A stretch of 64,000 nucleotides of DNA from Amorphoplanes digitatis (GTDB lineage: Bacteria > Actinomycetota > Actinomycetes > Mycobacteriales > Micromonosporaceae): positions 2,722,501 through 2,786,500 of the forward strand of contig NZ_JACHNH010000001.1 of NCBI RefSeq assembly GCF_014205335.1. The letters run 5' to 3'. Position 1 is the stretch's first letter. Each line of letters opens with the position of its first letter. The translations under genes were made by a program, and so were the position numbers. This document shows positions 26,953-33,406 of the stretch, one piece after another. The notes beneath the pieces were generated by a model that saw only the letters and a program-made list of their open reading frames with translations, searched no databases and was not told the DNA's origin.

Positions 26953-28139
26953 CCGTTGGCGAGGCCGGCGAGCTGGGTGGTGGCCCAGTCGGTCGCCGTG
27001 AAGGCGCCGCCCTTGACCACGTTTATCGAGATGTATTTCGCCGACAGTCCGGAGTGGTCGGTGTCGCTGTACCGGTACGTGCCGTTCGGGGTCAGCAGGG
27101 TCAGGCCCGCCAGCGATTTCTGGATCTTCTCCGGGTCGGTGGAGTCCGCGTTCTGGATGGCGGCGGCCAGCAGCTTCGTGCCGGAGTAGCCGTCGGCGGC
27201 GAACTGTGGCGGCGCGTAGCCGTACTTCTGGGTGAACGGCACGGTGAGGTCGTTGACGGCCTGCTTCTGCGGGCCGTCGGGCAGTGCGTCGCCGACGACC
27301 GCCAGGGAGCTGGCCACGAAGATGCCCTCGGCCGCCGGCCCGGTCGGCTTGAGCCACAGGGTGCTGGCCTGCGCGCCGGTGAACATCAGGGGGATGTCGA
27401 GGCCGGCGCTGGCGTACTGCTTCGCGAAGGCCACCGACGGCGCGCCGGTCGCCCACACCACCAGCGCCTGCGCGCCGGAGGACCGGACGTGGTTGAGCAC
27501 CGCGCTGAACTCGGTCGTCGTGGTCTGGAACTGCTCGGTGGCGACCAGCGTGATGCCGTACTGGGCCGCCTTGGCCTGCGTGCCGGCGAAACCCGCCATC
27601 GCGTAGGAGCTCTTGGTGTCGTAGGCGATCGCGACCTTCGTGTACTTCTGCGCCTGGTAGTACTGGAGGATCCGGTCGGCGTAGGTGCCCGACGTCGCGG
27701 GAACCACGAACACGTACGGGTGCACGGGGTTGACCTGCTCGTCCGCCGGGGTCAGCGACACATAGGGGATCTTCTCGCGATCGACCTGCGGGATGGTCGC
27801 CAGGGCCGAGTTGGAGAACGGCGAACCGAGCACACCCACCACGCCGTCGTCGGTGAGCTGGTTGAACGCGAGCACCGACTGATCCGGCGCGCTCTTGTCG
27901 TCCCGCACGGTCAGCTCGACCGTGCGTCCGAGCAGGCCGCCCTTGTCGTTGATCTGCTGGACCGCCAGCTCGACGGCCTTGCGGTCCTCGCTGCCCAGCG
28001 GCGCGTAGTTCCCGGTGAGCGAGGTGATCAGGCCGACTTTGACCGGGCCGCTGTCGCTGTCGCCCGAGGAATCGCCGCCGCACCCGGCGGCGGCCAGCGC
28101 CGCCACCAGGCCGATGAGGACAAAGGTTGGACGTCGCAC
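26949..28139 (-). CDS. livK: Branched-chain-type ABC substrate-binding lipoprotein LivK
   Basis: Start set at the GTG at 28139, preceded by GGAGG with a 5-nt spacer; the ATG at 28166 would put extra charged residues before the signal. The protein has 396 residues. Lipoprotein signal RRPTFVLIGLVAALAAAGCG, then a type I periplasmic-binding fold: VKVGLITSLTGNYAPLGSED, LLGRTVELTVRDDKSAPDQS, GVLGSPFSNSALATIPQVDR. Family members bind branched-chain amino acids, amides, urea or aromatic acids. The divergent PaaX-type regulator and the downstream hydrolase hint at an amide, ester or aromatic-type substrate rather than leucine itself. Confidence 0.91.
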   Translation of the reverse strand: MRRPTFVLIGLVAALAAAGCGGDSSGDSDSGPVKVGLITSLTGNYAPLGSEDRKAVELAVQQINDKGGLLGRTVELTVRDDKSAPDQSVLAFNQLTDDGVVGVLGSPFSNSALATIPQVDREKIPYVSLTPADEQVNPVHPYVFVVPATSGTYADRILQYYQAQKYTKVAIAYDTKSSYAMAGFAGTQAKAAQYGITLVATEQFQTTTTEFSAVLNHVRSSGAQALVVWATGAPSVAFAKQYASAGLDIPLMFTGAQASTLWLKPTGPAAEGIFVASSLAVVGDALPDGPQKQAVNDLTVPFTQKYGYAPPQFAADGYSGTKLLAAAIQNADSTDPEKIQKSLAGLTLLTPNGTYRYSDTDHSGLSAKYISINVVKGGAFTATDWATTQLAGLANG

Positions 28140-28252
28140 GAGTACCTCCAGGCGAGGGCTGCGCATTGACGAGGATTGGGCCCAAGTTAGGCTTATTCTG
28201 AACGGCAGTCAAGAAAATGCCCATCATCTTGCGCGCGACGGGAAGGTACGAA
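28140..28252. promoter_or_regulatory. Divergent livK / PaaX-type promoter region
   Basis: 113 bp between the two divergent starts carry the promoters of both units. It is clearly more AT-rich than its surroundings around 28185-28220 (GTTAGGCTTATTCTGAACGG and CAAGAAAATG). PaaX-type repressors bind next to the promoters of the genes they control, so an operator is expected here. I cannot delimit a clean palindrome. Confidence 0.5.
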
Positions 28253-29086
28253 GTGAGCAGCCAGGATCCGGATCCCGAGCCGCCCGCGCTGCGTCCGCAG
28301 ACGCTGGTACTCACCCTGTTCGGCGAGTACGTCCTGGGCCGATCCGTGTGCGTCTACTCGGGCAGCCTCGTCGACGCCGCGTCGCGTGTGGACGTCGCCG
28401 AGCACGCGGCCCGGTCGACGCTGACCCGGATGGTCAACCGTGGACTCCTGCGCCGCCGGCGCAGCGGCCGGCGGATGTACTTCGGTCTCACCGAGCGCTC
28501 CGAGCGGATCCTGCTGGACGGCCGGCGCCGCGCCCTGGAGACCGGCGCGGTCAACCACGACTGGGACGGCACCTGGACCCTGCTGGCCTTCTCGCTGCCC
28601 GACGCCTGGCAGCGCCAGCGGCGTGACCTGCGGTCGCAGCTGGTGTGGGCGGGGTTCGGGCCGTTGCAGGGCGGACTGTGGATCGCGCCCGGCGGGCCGG
28701 ACGTCGCGCCGATCGTGGCCGGGCTGGGGCTCGACGCGCACGTCCGGGTCTTCCGGGCGCACGCGGACCAGCTGACCGACGTCGCGCAGATCATCCGCGA
28801 CGCCTACGACGTCGACGGCATGGCGCGGCAGTACGACGACTTCCTCGCGCGGTGGGAGCGCGTCGCCGGCCCCGTGCCGTCGCCGGACCCGTTCGCGGCG
28901 AAGCTGCGCCTGGTCGCCGACTGGCTCCAGCTCGTCCGCCGCGACCCGCACCTGCCGTTCCAGCACCTGCCCGAGGACTGGCCGGCCCTGCACGCGCAGA
29001 AGGTCTTCACCCACCTCGACGACGCGCTGCGCCGTCCCGCCGCCGAGATCGCCGAGCGGGTGCTGGACATGATCGCCGACGACTAG
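28253..29086 (+). CDS. PaaX-family transcriptional regulator
   Basis: 277 residues from the GTG at 28253 (GGAAGG 6 nt upstream); an in-frame ATG at 28217 is the alternative. PaaX architecture: N-terminal winged helix with LRPQTLVLTLFGEYVL and RSTLTRMVNRGLLRRRRSGR, a central domain with NHDWDGTWTLLAFSLPDAWQ and the GLWIAP motif, and a C-terminal domain with LVRRDPHLPFQHLPEDWPAL. PaaX represses phenylacetate genes and is released by phenylacetyl-CoA. This homologue probably controls the divergent liv operon. Its TAG stop overlaps the convergent MarR stop within CTAG. Confidence 0.88.
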   Translation: MSSQDPDPEPPALRPQTLVLTLFGEYVLGRSVCVYSGSLVDAASRVDVAEHAARSTLTRMVNRGLLRRRRSGRRMYFGLTERSERILLDGRRRALETGAVNHDWDGTWTLLAFSLPDAWQRQRRDLRSQLVWAGFGPLQGGLWIAPGGPDVAPIVAGLGLDAHVRVFRAHADQLTDVAQIIRDAYDVDGMARQYDDFLARWERVAGPVPSPDPFAAKLRLVADWLQLVRRDPHLPFQHLPEDWPALHAQKVFTHLDDALRRPAAEIAERVLDMIADD

Positions 29087-29502
29087 GTCAGCGCCTGCCA
29101 GCCGCCGATCAGGGACTGGCGGAACTCGGCCGCCTGCTCCGGCGTCAGCTTGGAGATCATGCGGTCCTCCAGCTCGCGTACGGGCGCGGCGAACGAGGCG
29201 AGCAGCCGCTGCCCCTCGCCGGTGAGGTGGATCCGCAGCTCGCGGCGGTTGGCGGCGTCGCGTTCGCGCCGGATGAGGCCGCGGTTCTCCAGCGCGCGCA
29301 CCATGTCGGCGATGGACTGCGCGGTGACGAACGAGTCGCGGGCGAGCTGGGCCGCGGACAGGCCGTCGTGGCGCTCCAGCACGGTGAGGGCGGTGTACTG
29401 CAACGCGGTGATGCCGGCGCCGCGTACGAGCTCCTCGAGGCGGGCCCGGACCGCCAGCTCGAGCTGCTTGACGAGGTACAGCAGGGATGGGCCGGGGCGC
29501 AT
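29083..29502 (-). CDS. MarR-family transcriptional regulator
   Basis: 139 residues. The winged helix-turn-helix is seen in GITALQYTALTVLERHDGLS, SFVTAQSIADMVRALENRGL and RRERDAANRRELRIHLTGEG. It is divergent from the SDR-amidohydrolase-MaoC-ligase operon and separated from it by two copies of a palindrome. MarR proteins usually repress themselves and the divergent genes and are released by a small ligand, here most likely a substrate or CoA thioester of that pathway. It converges on the PaaX-type gene with a 4-bp overlap. Confidence 0.92.
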   Translation of the reverse strand: MRPGPSLLYLVKQLELAVRARLEELVRGAGITALQYTALTVLERHDGLSAAQLARDSFVTAQSIADMVRALENRGLIRRERDAANRRELRIHLTGEGQRLLASFAAPVRELEDRMISKLTPEQAAEFRQSLIGGWQALT

Positions 29503-29522
29503 GGCGCCAGGCTAGCCGATTG

Positions 29523-29535
29523 ACAGGAATCCTGT
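29523..29535. promoter_or_regulatory. MarR operator copy 1 (13-bp palindrome)
   Basis: ACAGGA-A-TCCTGT, a perfect palindrome of 6-bp arms around one central A, centred at 29529, 20 bp upstream of the MarR start. The same core recurs 34 bp away. Confidence 0.8.
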
Positions 29536-29552
29536 TCATCGCAACACTCGAC

Positions 29553-29573
29553 ATCGACAGGAATCCTGTCGAT
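29553..29573. promoter_or_regulatory. MarR operator copy 2 (21-bp perfect palindrome)
   Basis: Perfect palindrome with 10-bp arms (ATCGACAGGA and its complement) around a central A at 29563. It contains the core of copy 1. The centres are 34 bp apart, about three helical turns. It lies between the divergent MarR and SDR genes, 45 bp upstream of the SDR start. Confidence 0.85.
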
Positions 29574-29618
29574 TGAATGGCTCGCGCCGGGCGCGGTTTC
29601 CGTGAGAGGTTGATGGGC

Positions 29619-30527
29619 ATGGATCTGAGCGGCAAGGTCGCCGTGGTCACAGGGGCGGGCCGGGGACTCGGCCTGGGCTACGCGAAGGCGCTCGCCGCGG
29701 CCGGCGCCGCCGTGGTGGTGAACGACGTGACACCGGCGGCGGTCGAGGCGGCGGTCGCGGAGATCACCGCGGCCGGGGGAGCCGCCGTCGGGGTGACCGC
29801 CTCGGTGTCCGACTCCGGGAGCGCCGAACGGCTGGTCGCCGCCGCCGTGGAGGCGTACGGCCGCCTCGACGTCCTGATCACCAACGCCGGCATCCTGCGC
29901 GACCGGGTCCTCTGGAAGATGACCGACGAGGACTTCGACGCGGTCGTCGGCGTCCACCTCCGGGGCACCTTCACCTGCGCCCGCGCCGCCGCGATCCGGA
30001 TGCGCGAGCAGGGCGACGGCGGCCGGATCATCCTGATCTCCTCCCCGGCCGGGCAGCGCGGCAACTTCGGGCAGACCAACTACGCCGCGGCCAAGGCCGG
30101 CATCGCCGCGATGGCCCGCACCTGGGCGCTCGAACTGGAGCGCAGCCGGATCACCGTCAACGCGGTGGTTCCGGTCGCGGCCACCGAGATGACCAGGACC
30201 ATCCCGGCGTTCGCCGGCGTGATCGAGGAGGCGGAGCGCACCGGCGCGCCGTTGCCCGCCTGGCTGCGCCGCGAGGAGGGCCTCGGCACGGTCGACGACG
30301 TCACCGGCCTGATCGTCTTCCTCGCCTCGGACGCGTCGAAGGGCGTCACCGGCCAGGCGATCGGCGTCGGCGGTGACCGGCTCGCGCTCTGGGCGCACCC
30401 CCGGGAGAAGGCCGTCGCCTTCGCCGACGGCGGGTGGACCGCCACGGCGATCGCCGCCGGCTGGGATGCCGGCGTGGGCTCCGAGCCCGAGACGTACGGA
30501 ATCCCGGCGCCGCGGGACCGGTCATGA
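29619..30527 (+). CDS. SDR-family NAD(P)-dependent oxidoreductase (3-hydroxyacyl-type)
   Basis: 302 residues from the ATG at 29619 (GAGAGG 9 nt upstream; the ATG at 29613 is equally possible). Cofactor motif TGAGRGLG, NAG motif at LITNAGI, catalytic Ser in LISSPAGQRG and Tyr-x-x-x-Lys in NYAAAKAG. The C-terminal 40-50 residues extend beyond a classical SDR. The overall form resembles the dehydrogenase domain of peroxisomal-type multifunctional beta-oxidation enzymes. With a MaoC hydratase and an acyl-CoA ligase in the same operon, oxidation of a hydroxyacyl-CoA is likely. The next gene's start overlaps its stop. Confidence 0.88.
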   Translation: MDLSGKVAVVTGAGRGLGLGYAKALAAAGAAVVVNDVTPAAVEAAVAEITAAGGAAVGVTASVSDSGSAERLVAAAVEAYGRLDVLITNAGILRDRVLWKMTDEDFDAVVGVHLRGTFTCARAAAIRMREQGDGGRIILISSPAGQRGNFGQTNYAAAKAGIAAMARTWALELERSRITVNAVVPVAATEMTRTIPAFAGVIEEAERTGAPLPAWLRREEGLGTVDDVTGLIVFLASDASKGVTGQAIGVGGDRLALWAHPREKAVAFADGGWTATAIAAGWDAGVGSEPETYGIPAPRDRS

Positions 30528-31408
30528 ACCTCGACGAGCTCGCCGCGATCGACGTGCACACGCACGCCGAGGTCGGCAGGGACGGGCAGGGCTCGCTGAG
30601 CCCCGCGCTGCTCGGCGCGTCGGCCGGCTACTTCAAGGCGCAGGGCAACCGGCAGCCGACCATCGACGAGACGGCCGCCTACTACGCCGAGCGCGCGATG
30701 GCGGCGGTGGTCTTCACCGTCGACGCCGAGCACGCCACCGGCCACCCGCGGATCGCCAACGAGGAGATCGCGGAGGGCTGCGCGGCGCACCCGGACACGC
30801 TGATCGCGTTCGCCAGCATCGACCCGCACAAGGGCCGCGCCGGCGTCCGCGAGGCCCGGCGCCTGGTCGAGCGCCACGGCGTGCGCGGGTTCAAGTTCCA
30901 CCCCAGCCTCCAGGGCTTCGCGCCGGACGACCGGCTCGCCTTCCCGCTCTACGAGGCGATCGAGGAACTCGGCGCGGTCGCGCTCTTCCACACCGGGCAG
31001 ACCGGGATCGGCGCCGGCGTGCGCGGTGGCGGCGGCATCCGCCTGAGGTACTCGAACCCGATGCTCGTCGACGACGTCGCGGTGGACTTCCCGGACCTGC
31101 GGATCATCCTGGCCCACCCGTCCTTCCCCTGGCAGGACGAGGCCCTCGCCGTCGCCACGCACAAGCAGCACGTACACATCGACCTCTCCGGCTGGTCGCC
31201 CAAGTACTTCCCGCCCCAGCTGGTCCGGTACGCGAACAGCCTGCTCCAGGACAAGGTGCTGTTCGGCTCCGACTACCCGCTCATCACGCCCGACCGCTGG
31301 CTCGCCGACTTCGCGGCGCTCGACATCAAGCCCGCGGTCCGCCCCAAGATTCTCAAGACGAACGCCGCACGGCTGCTCGGCCTGTCTGCAAAGGAGAACG
31401 CGGAATGA
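30524..31408 (+). CDS. Amidohydrolase-family metal-dependent hydrolase or decarboxylase
   Basis: 294 residues, TIM-barrel amidohydrolase-2 family. Metal-binding residues are visible in DVHTHAE (residues about 10-16), RGFKFHPSLQGF, IILAHPSFPW and LFGSDYPL. This subgroup includes ACMSD-like decarboxylases and 4-oxalomesaconate-type hydratases or hydrolases. Its place in a CoA-dependent catabolic operon suggests ring-fission product or beta-oxidation processing. It is coupled to both neighbours by 4-bp overlaps. The exact reaction is not identifiable. Confidence 0.86.
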   Translation: MNLDELAAIDVHTHAEVGRDGQGSLSPALLGASAGYFKAQGNRQPTIDETAAYYAERAMAAVVFTVDAEHATGHPRIANEEIAEGCAAHPDTLIAFASIDPHKGRAGVREARRLVERHGVRGFKFHPSLQGFAPDDRLAFPLYEAIEELGAVALFHTGQTGIGAGVRGGGGIRLRYSNPMLVDDVAVDFPDLRIILAHPSFPWQDEALAVATHKQHVHIDLSGWSPKYFPPQLVRYANSLLQDKVLFGSDYPLITPDRWLADFAALDIKPAVRPKILKTNAARLLGLSAKENAE

Positions 31409-31863
31409 CCACCACCGTGAAGGGGCTCGACGGACTCAAGGGCCTCGTCGGCCAGGATCTCGGCCACAGCGAATGGCTGGAGATCACCCAGGACCGGGTG
31501 CTGACGTTCGCCGACGCCACCGGCGACCACCAGTGGATACACGTGGACGTCGAGCGCGCCAAGGCCGGACCGTTCGGCGGCCCGATCGCGCACGGCTACC
31601 TCACCCTCTCCCTGGTCATCCCGCTCTTCGGCGAGCTGCTCGCGGTCGAGGACGTCAAGATGGGCGTCAACTACGGTCTGGAAAAGGTCCGCTTCCCCAG
31701 CCCGGTCAAGGTCGGCTCCAAGATCCGCCTGGGCGCGACGGTGGTCAGCGTCGAGGAGGTGGGCCGCAACTGCGTGCAGAGCACCTTCGACTTCACCGTC
31801 GAGGTCGACGGGCTCAGCAAGCCCGCGTGCGTCGCCCGGCCCATCTACCGGCACTACGCCTGA
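31405..31863 (+). CDS. MaoC-family (R)-specific enoyl-CoA hydratase-like protein
   Basis: 152 residues of single hotdog fold with the hydratase-2 motif: FADATGDHQWIHVD with the catalytic Asp and His, followed by GPFGGPIAHGYLTLSL. SD AAGGAG precedes the ATG, which overlaps the amidohydrolase stop. It would hydrate an enoyl-CoA, giving the hydroxyacyl-CoA used by the SDR encoded upstream. Confidence 0.93.
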   Translation: MTTTVKGLDGLKGLVGQDLGHSEWLEITQDRVLTFADATGDHQWIHVDVERAKAGPFGGPIAHGYLTLSLVIPLFGELLAVEDVKMGVNYGLEKVRFPSPVKVGSKIRLGATVVSVEEVGRNCVQSTFDFTVEVDGLSKPACVARPIYRHYA

Positions 31864-31867
31864 GACC

Positions 31868-33340
31868 ATGCTCGGCTCGTGGCCGGCGCGCCGGGCGGCG
31901 ATGTCGCCCCGGCGCACCGCGCTGATCTTCGAGGACCGGCGGACCACGTACGCCGAACTGCACGCACGCACCACCCGCCTCGCCGCCGCCCTGCGCGGCG
32001 CCGGCGTGCGCCGCGGCGACCGGGTCGCCTACCTCGGCCCCAACCATCCGGCGTTCGTCGAGACCATGTTCGCCGCGTACGCCCTCGGCGCCGTCTTCGT
32101 GCCCCTGAACTACCGGCTCACCGCCCCGGAACTCGACTTCCAGCTACGGCACAGCGGCGCTTCGGCGCTGATCGTCGCGCCGGGCATGCCGCCGGTCTCG
32201 GCCGGCACGACGGTGACCCTGGCGGAGTACGAGCGGTTCCTCGCCACCGGCGGCCCGGCACCCGCACCCACGCCGGCGGACATGGACGACGTGGCCTGCA
32301 TCCTCTACACCTCGGGCACCACCGGAACGCCCAAGGGCGCCACCCTCACCCACGCCAACATCGTCTGGAACTGCTACAACCTGCTGGTCGGCGTCGACGT
32401 GATCAGCGACGACGTCGTCCTGATCAGCGCGCCGCTGTTCCACGTCGCCGCGCTCAACCAGTGCCTGCTGCCGGCGCTGCTCAAGGGCGGCACCTCGGTG
32501 ATCATGCCGAGCTGGGACGCGGACGACTGCCTCGACCTGATCGGCCGGCACGGGGTGACCTGGATGTTCGGCGTCTCCACCATGTTCGCCGGGCTCACCC
32601 GCTCACCCCGCTGGGACACCGCCGACCTGTCGTCGGTGCGGGTCCTGCTCACCGGCGGCGCGTCCGTTCCGGAGGCGCTGATCCGCCGCTATCAGGAGCG
32701 GGGGCTGGCGTTCTGCCAGGGCTACGGCATGACCGAGACCGCGCCCGGGGCCACGTTCCTGGAGGCCCGGGAGAGCCGCGAGCACGTCGGCTCGGCCGGC
32801 CCGCCGGTCTTCTTCGCCGACGTGCGCTGCGTGCGGCCGGACCTGACGGACACCGAGCCCGGCGAGCCGGGCGAGGTGCTGGTCCGCGGCCCGAACGTCA
32901 CCCCGGGCTACTGGGACGACCCGGCGGCCACCGCGGCGGCGTTCGTGGACGGCGACTGGTTCCGCTCCGGCGACGTGGCCACCGTCGGCGCCGACGGGCA
33001 CTTCCGCATCGTCGACCGGACCAAGGACATGTACATCTCCGGCGGGGAGAACGTCTACCCGGCCGAGGTCGAGGCGGCGATCTTCGAGCACCCGGCGGTC
33101 GCCGAGGCCGCCGTGGTCGGCGTACCGGACGAAAAGTGGGGCGAGGTCGGCCGCGCGTTCGTGGTCCCGGCGCCGGGACGGCACCTCACGCCCGCCGAGG
33201 TGCCGGCGTTCCTCAGGGGCCGGCTCGCCGGCTACAAGATCCCGGCGTACGTGGACGTCGTGGACGACCTGCCGCGTACCGGATCGAACAAGGTCCGCAA
33301 GGGCGAGCTGCGCGCGTTGCCGCTGCCCACCCGGGACTGA
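31868..33340 (+). CDS. Acyl-CoA ligase (FadD-like, ANL superfamily)
   Basis: 490 residues. AMP-binding motifs in order: P-loop ILYTSGTTGTPKGATLTHAN (about 140-160), YGMTETAPG (about 290), SGDVATVGADGHFRIVDRTK (about 370-390), SGGENVYPAEVE, and the C-terminal lysine region RTGSNKVRKGELR (Ser-Asn instead of the usual Gly before the Lys-Val). It activates a carboxylic acid as its CoA ester, probably the entry step of this operon. It lies 66 bp before NRPS1 but is separated by a hairpin. A role in priming NRPS1 with an acyl group is possible but less likely than catabolism. Confidence 0.91.
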   Translation: MLGSWPARRAAMSPRRTALIFEDRRTTYAELHARTTRLAAALRGAGVRRGDRVAYLGPNHPAFVETMFAAYALGAVFVPLNYRLTAPELDFQLRHSGASALIVAPGMPPVSAGTTVTLAEYERFLATGGPAPAPTPADMDDVACILYTSGTTGTPKGATLTHANIVWNCYNLLVGVDVISDDVVLISAPLFHVAALNQCLLPALLKGGTSVIMPSWDADDCLDLIGRHGVTWMFGVSTMFAGLTRSPRWDTADLSSVRVLLTGGASVPEALIRRYQERGLAFCQGYGMTETAPGATFLEARESREHVGSAGPPVFFADVRCVRPDLTDTEPGEPGEVLVRGPNVTPGYWDDPAATAAAFVDGDWFRSGDVATVGADGHFRIVDRTKDMYISGGENVYPAEVEAAIFEHPAVAEAAVVGVPDEKWGEVGRAFVVPAPGRHLTPAEVPAFLRGRLAGYKIPAYVDVVDDLPRTGSNKVRKGELRALPLPTRD

Positions 33341-33360
33341 CCGGCAACACGAGTTGCCGG
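33341..33360 (+). terminator. Short hairpin between the CoA ligase and NRPS1
   Basis: CCGGCAAC-ACGA-GTTGCCGG, a perfect 8-bp stem with a 4-nt loop starting at the first base after the ligase stop. There is no T-tract. It may end the catabolic operon and mark the left border of the NRPS locus. Confidence 0.5.
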
Positions 33361-33382
33361 TCGGCCTGCCTGGAGCCGGGTA

Positions 33383-33402
33383 CGGATCGGCGGCACGATC
33401 CG
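33383..33402. promoter_or_regulatory. Dyad just upstream of the NRPS1 start
   Basis: CGGATCG and CGATCCG form a perfect 7-bp dyad separated by 6 nt, ending 4 bp before the NRPS1 GTG. It could be an operator or an mRNA hairpin over the ribosome-binding region, where no good SD is seen. No regulator is assigned. Confidence 0.4.
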
Positions 33403-33406
33403 ACGG

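Noticed and set aside
31868-33340. CoA ligase as a fatty-acyl-AMP ligase that starts the NRPS line
   Set aside because: Its place and coupling with SDR, amidohydrolase and MaoC genes under MarR control fit catabolism, and a hairpin separates it from NRPS1. Kept only as an alternative.
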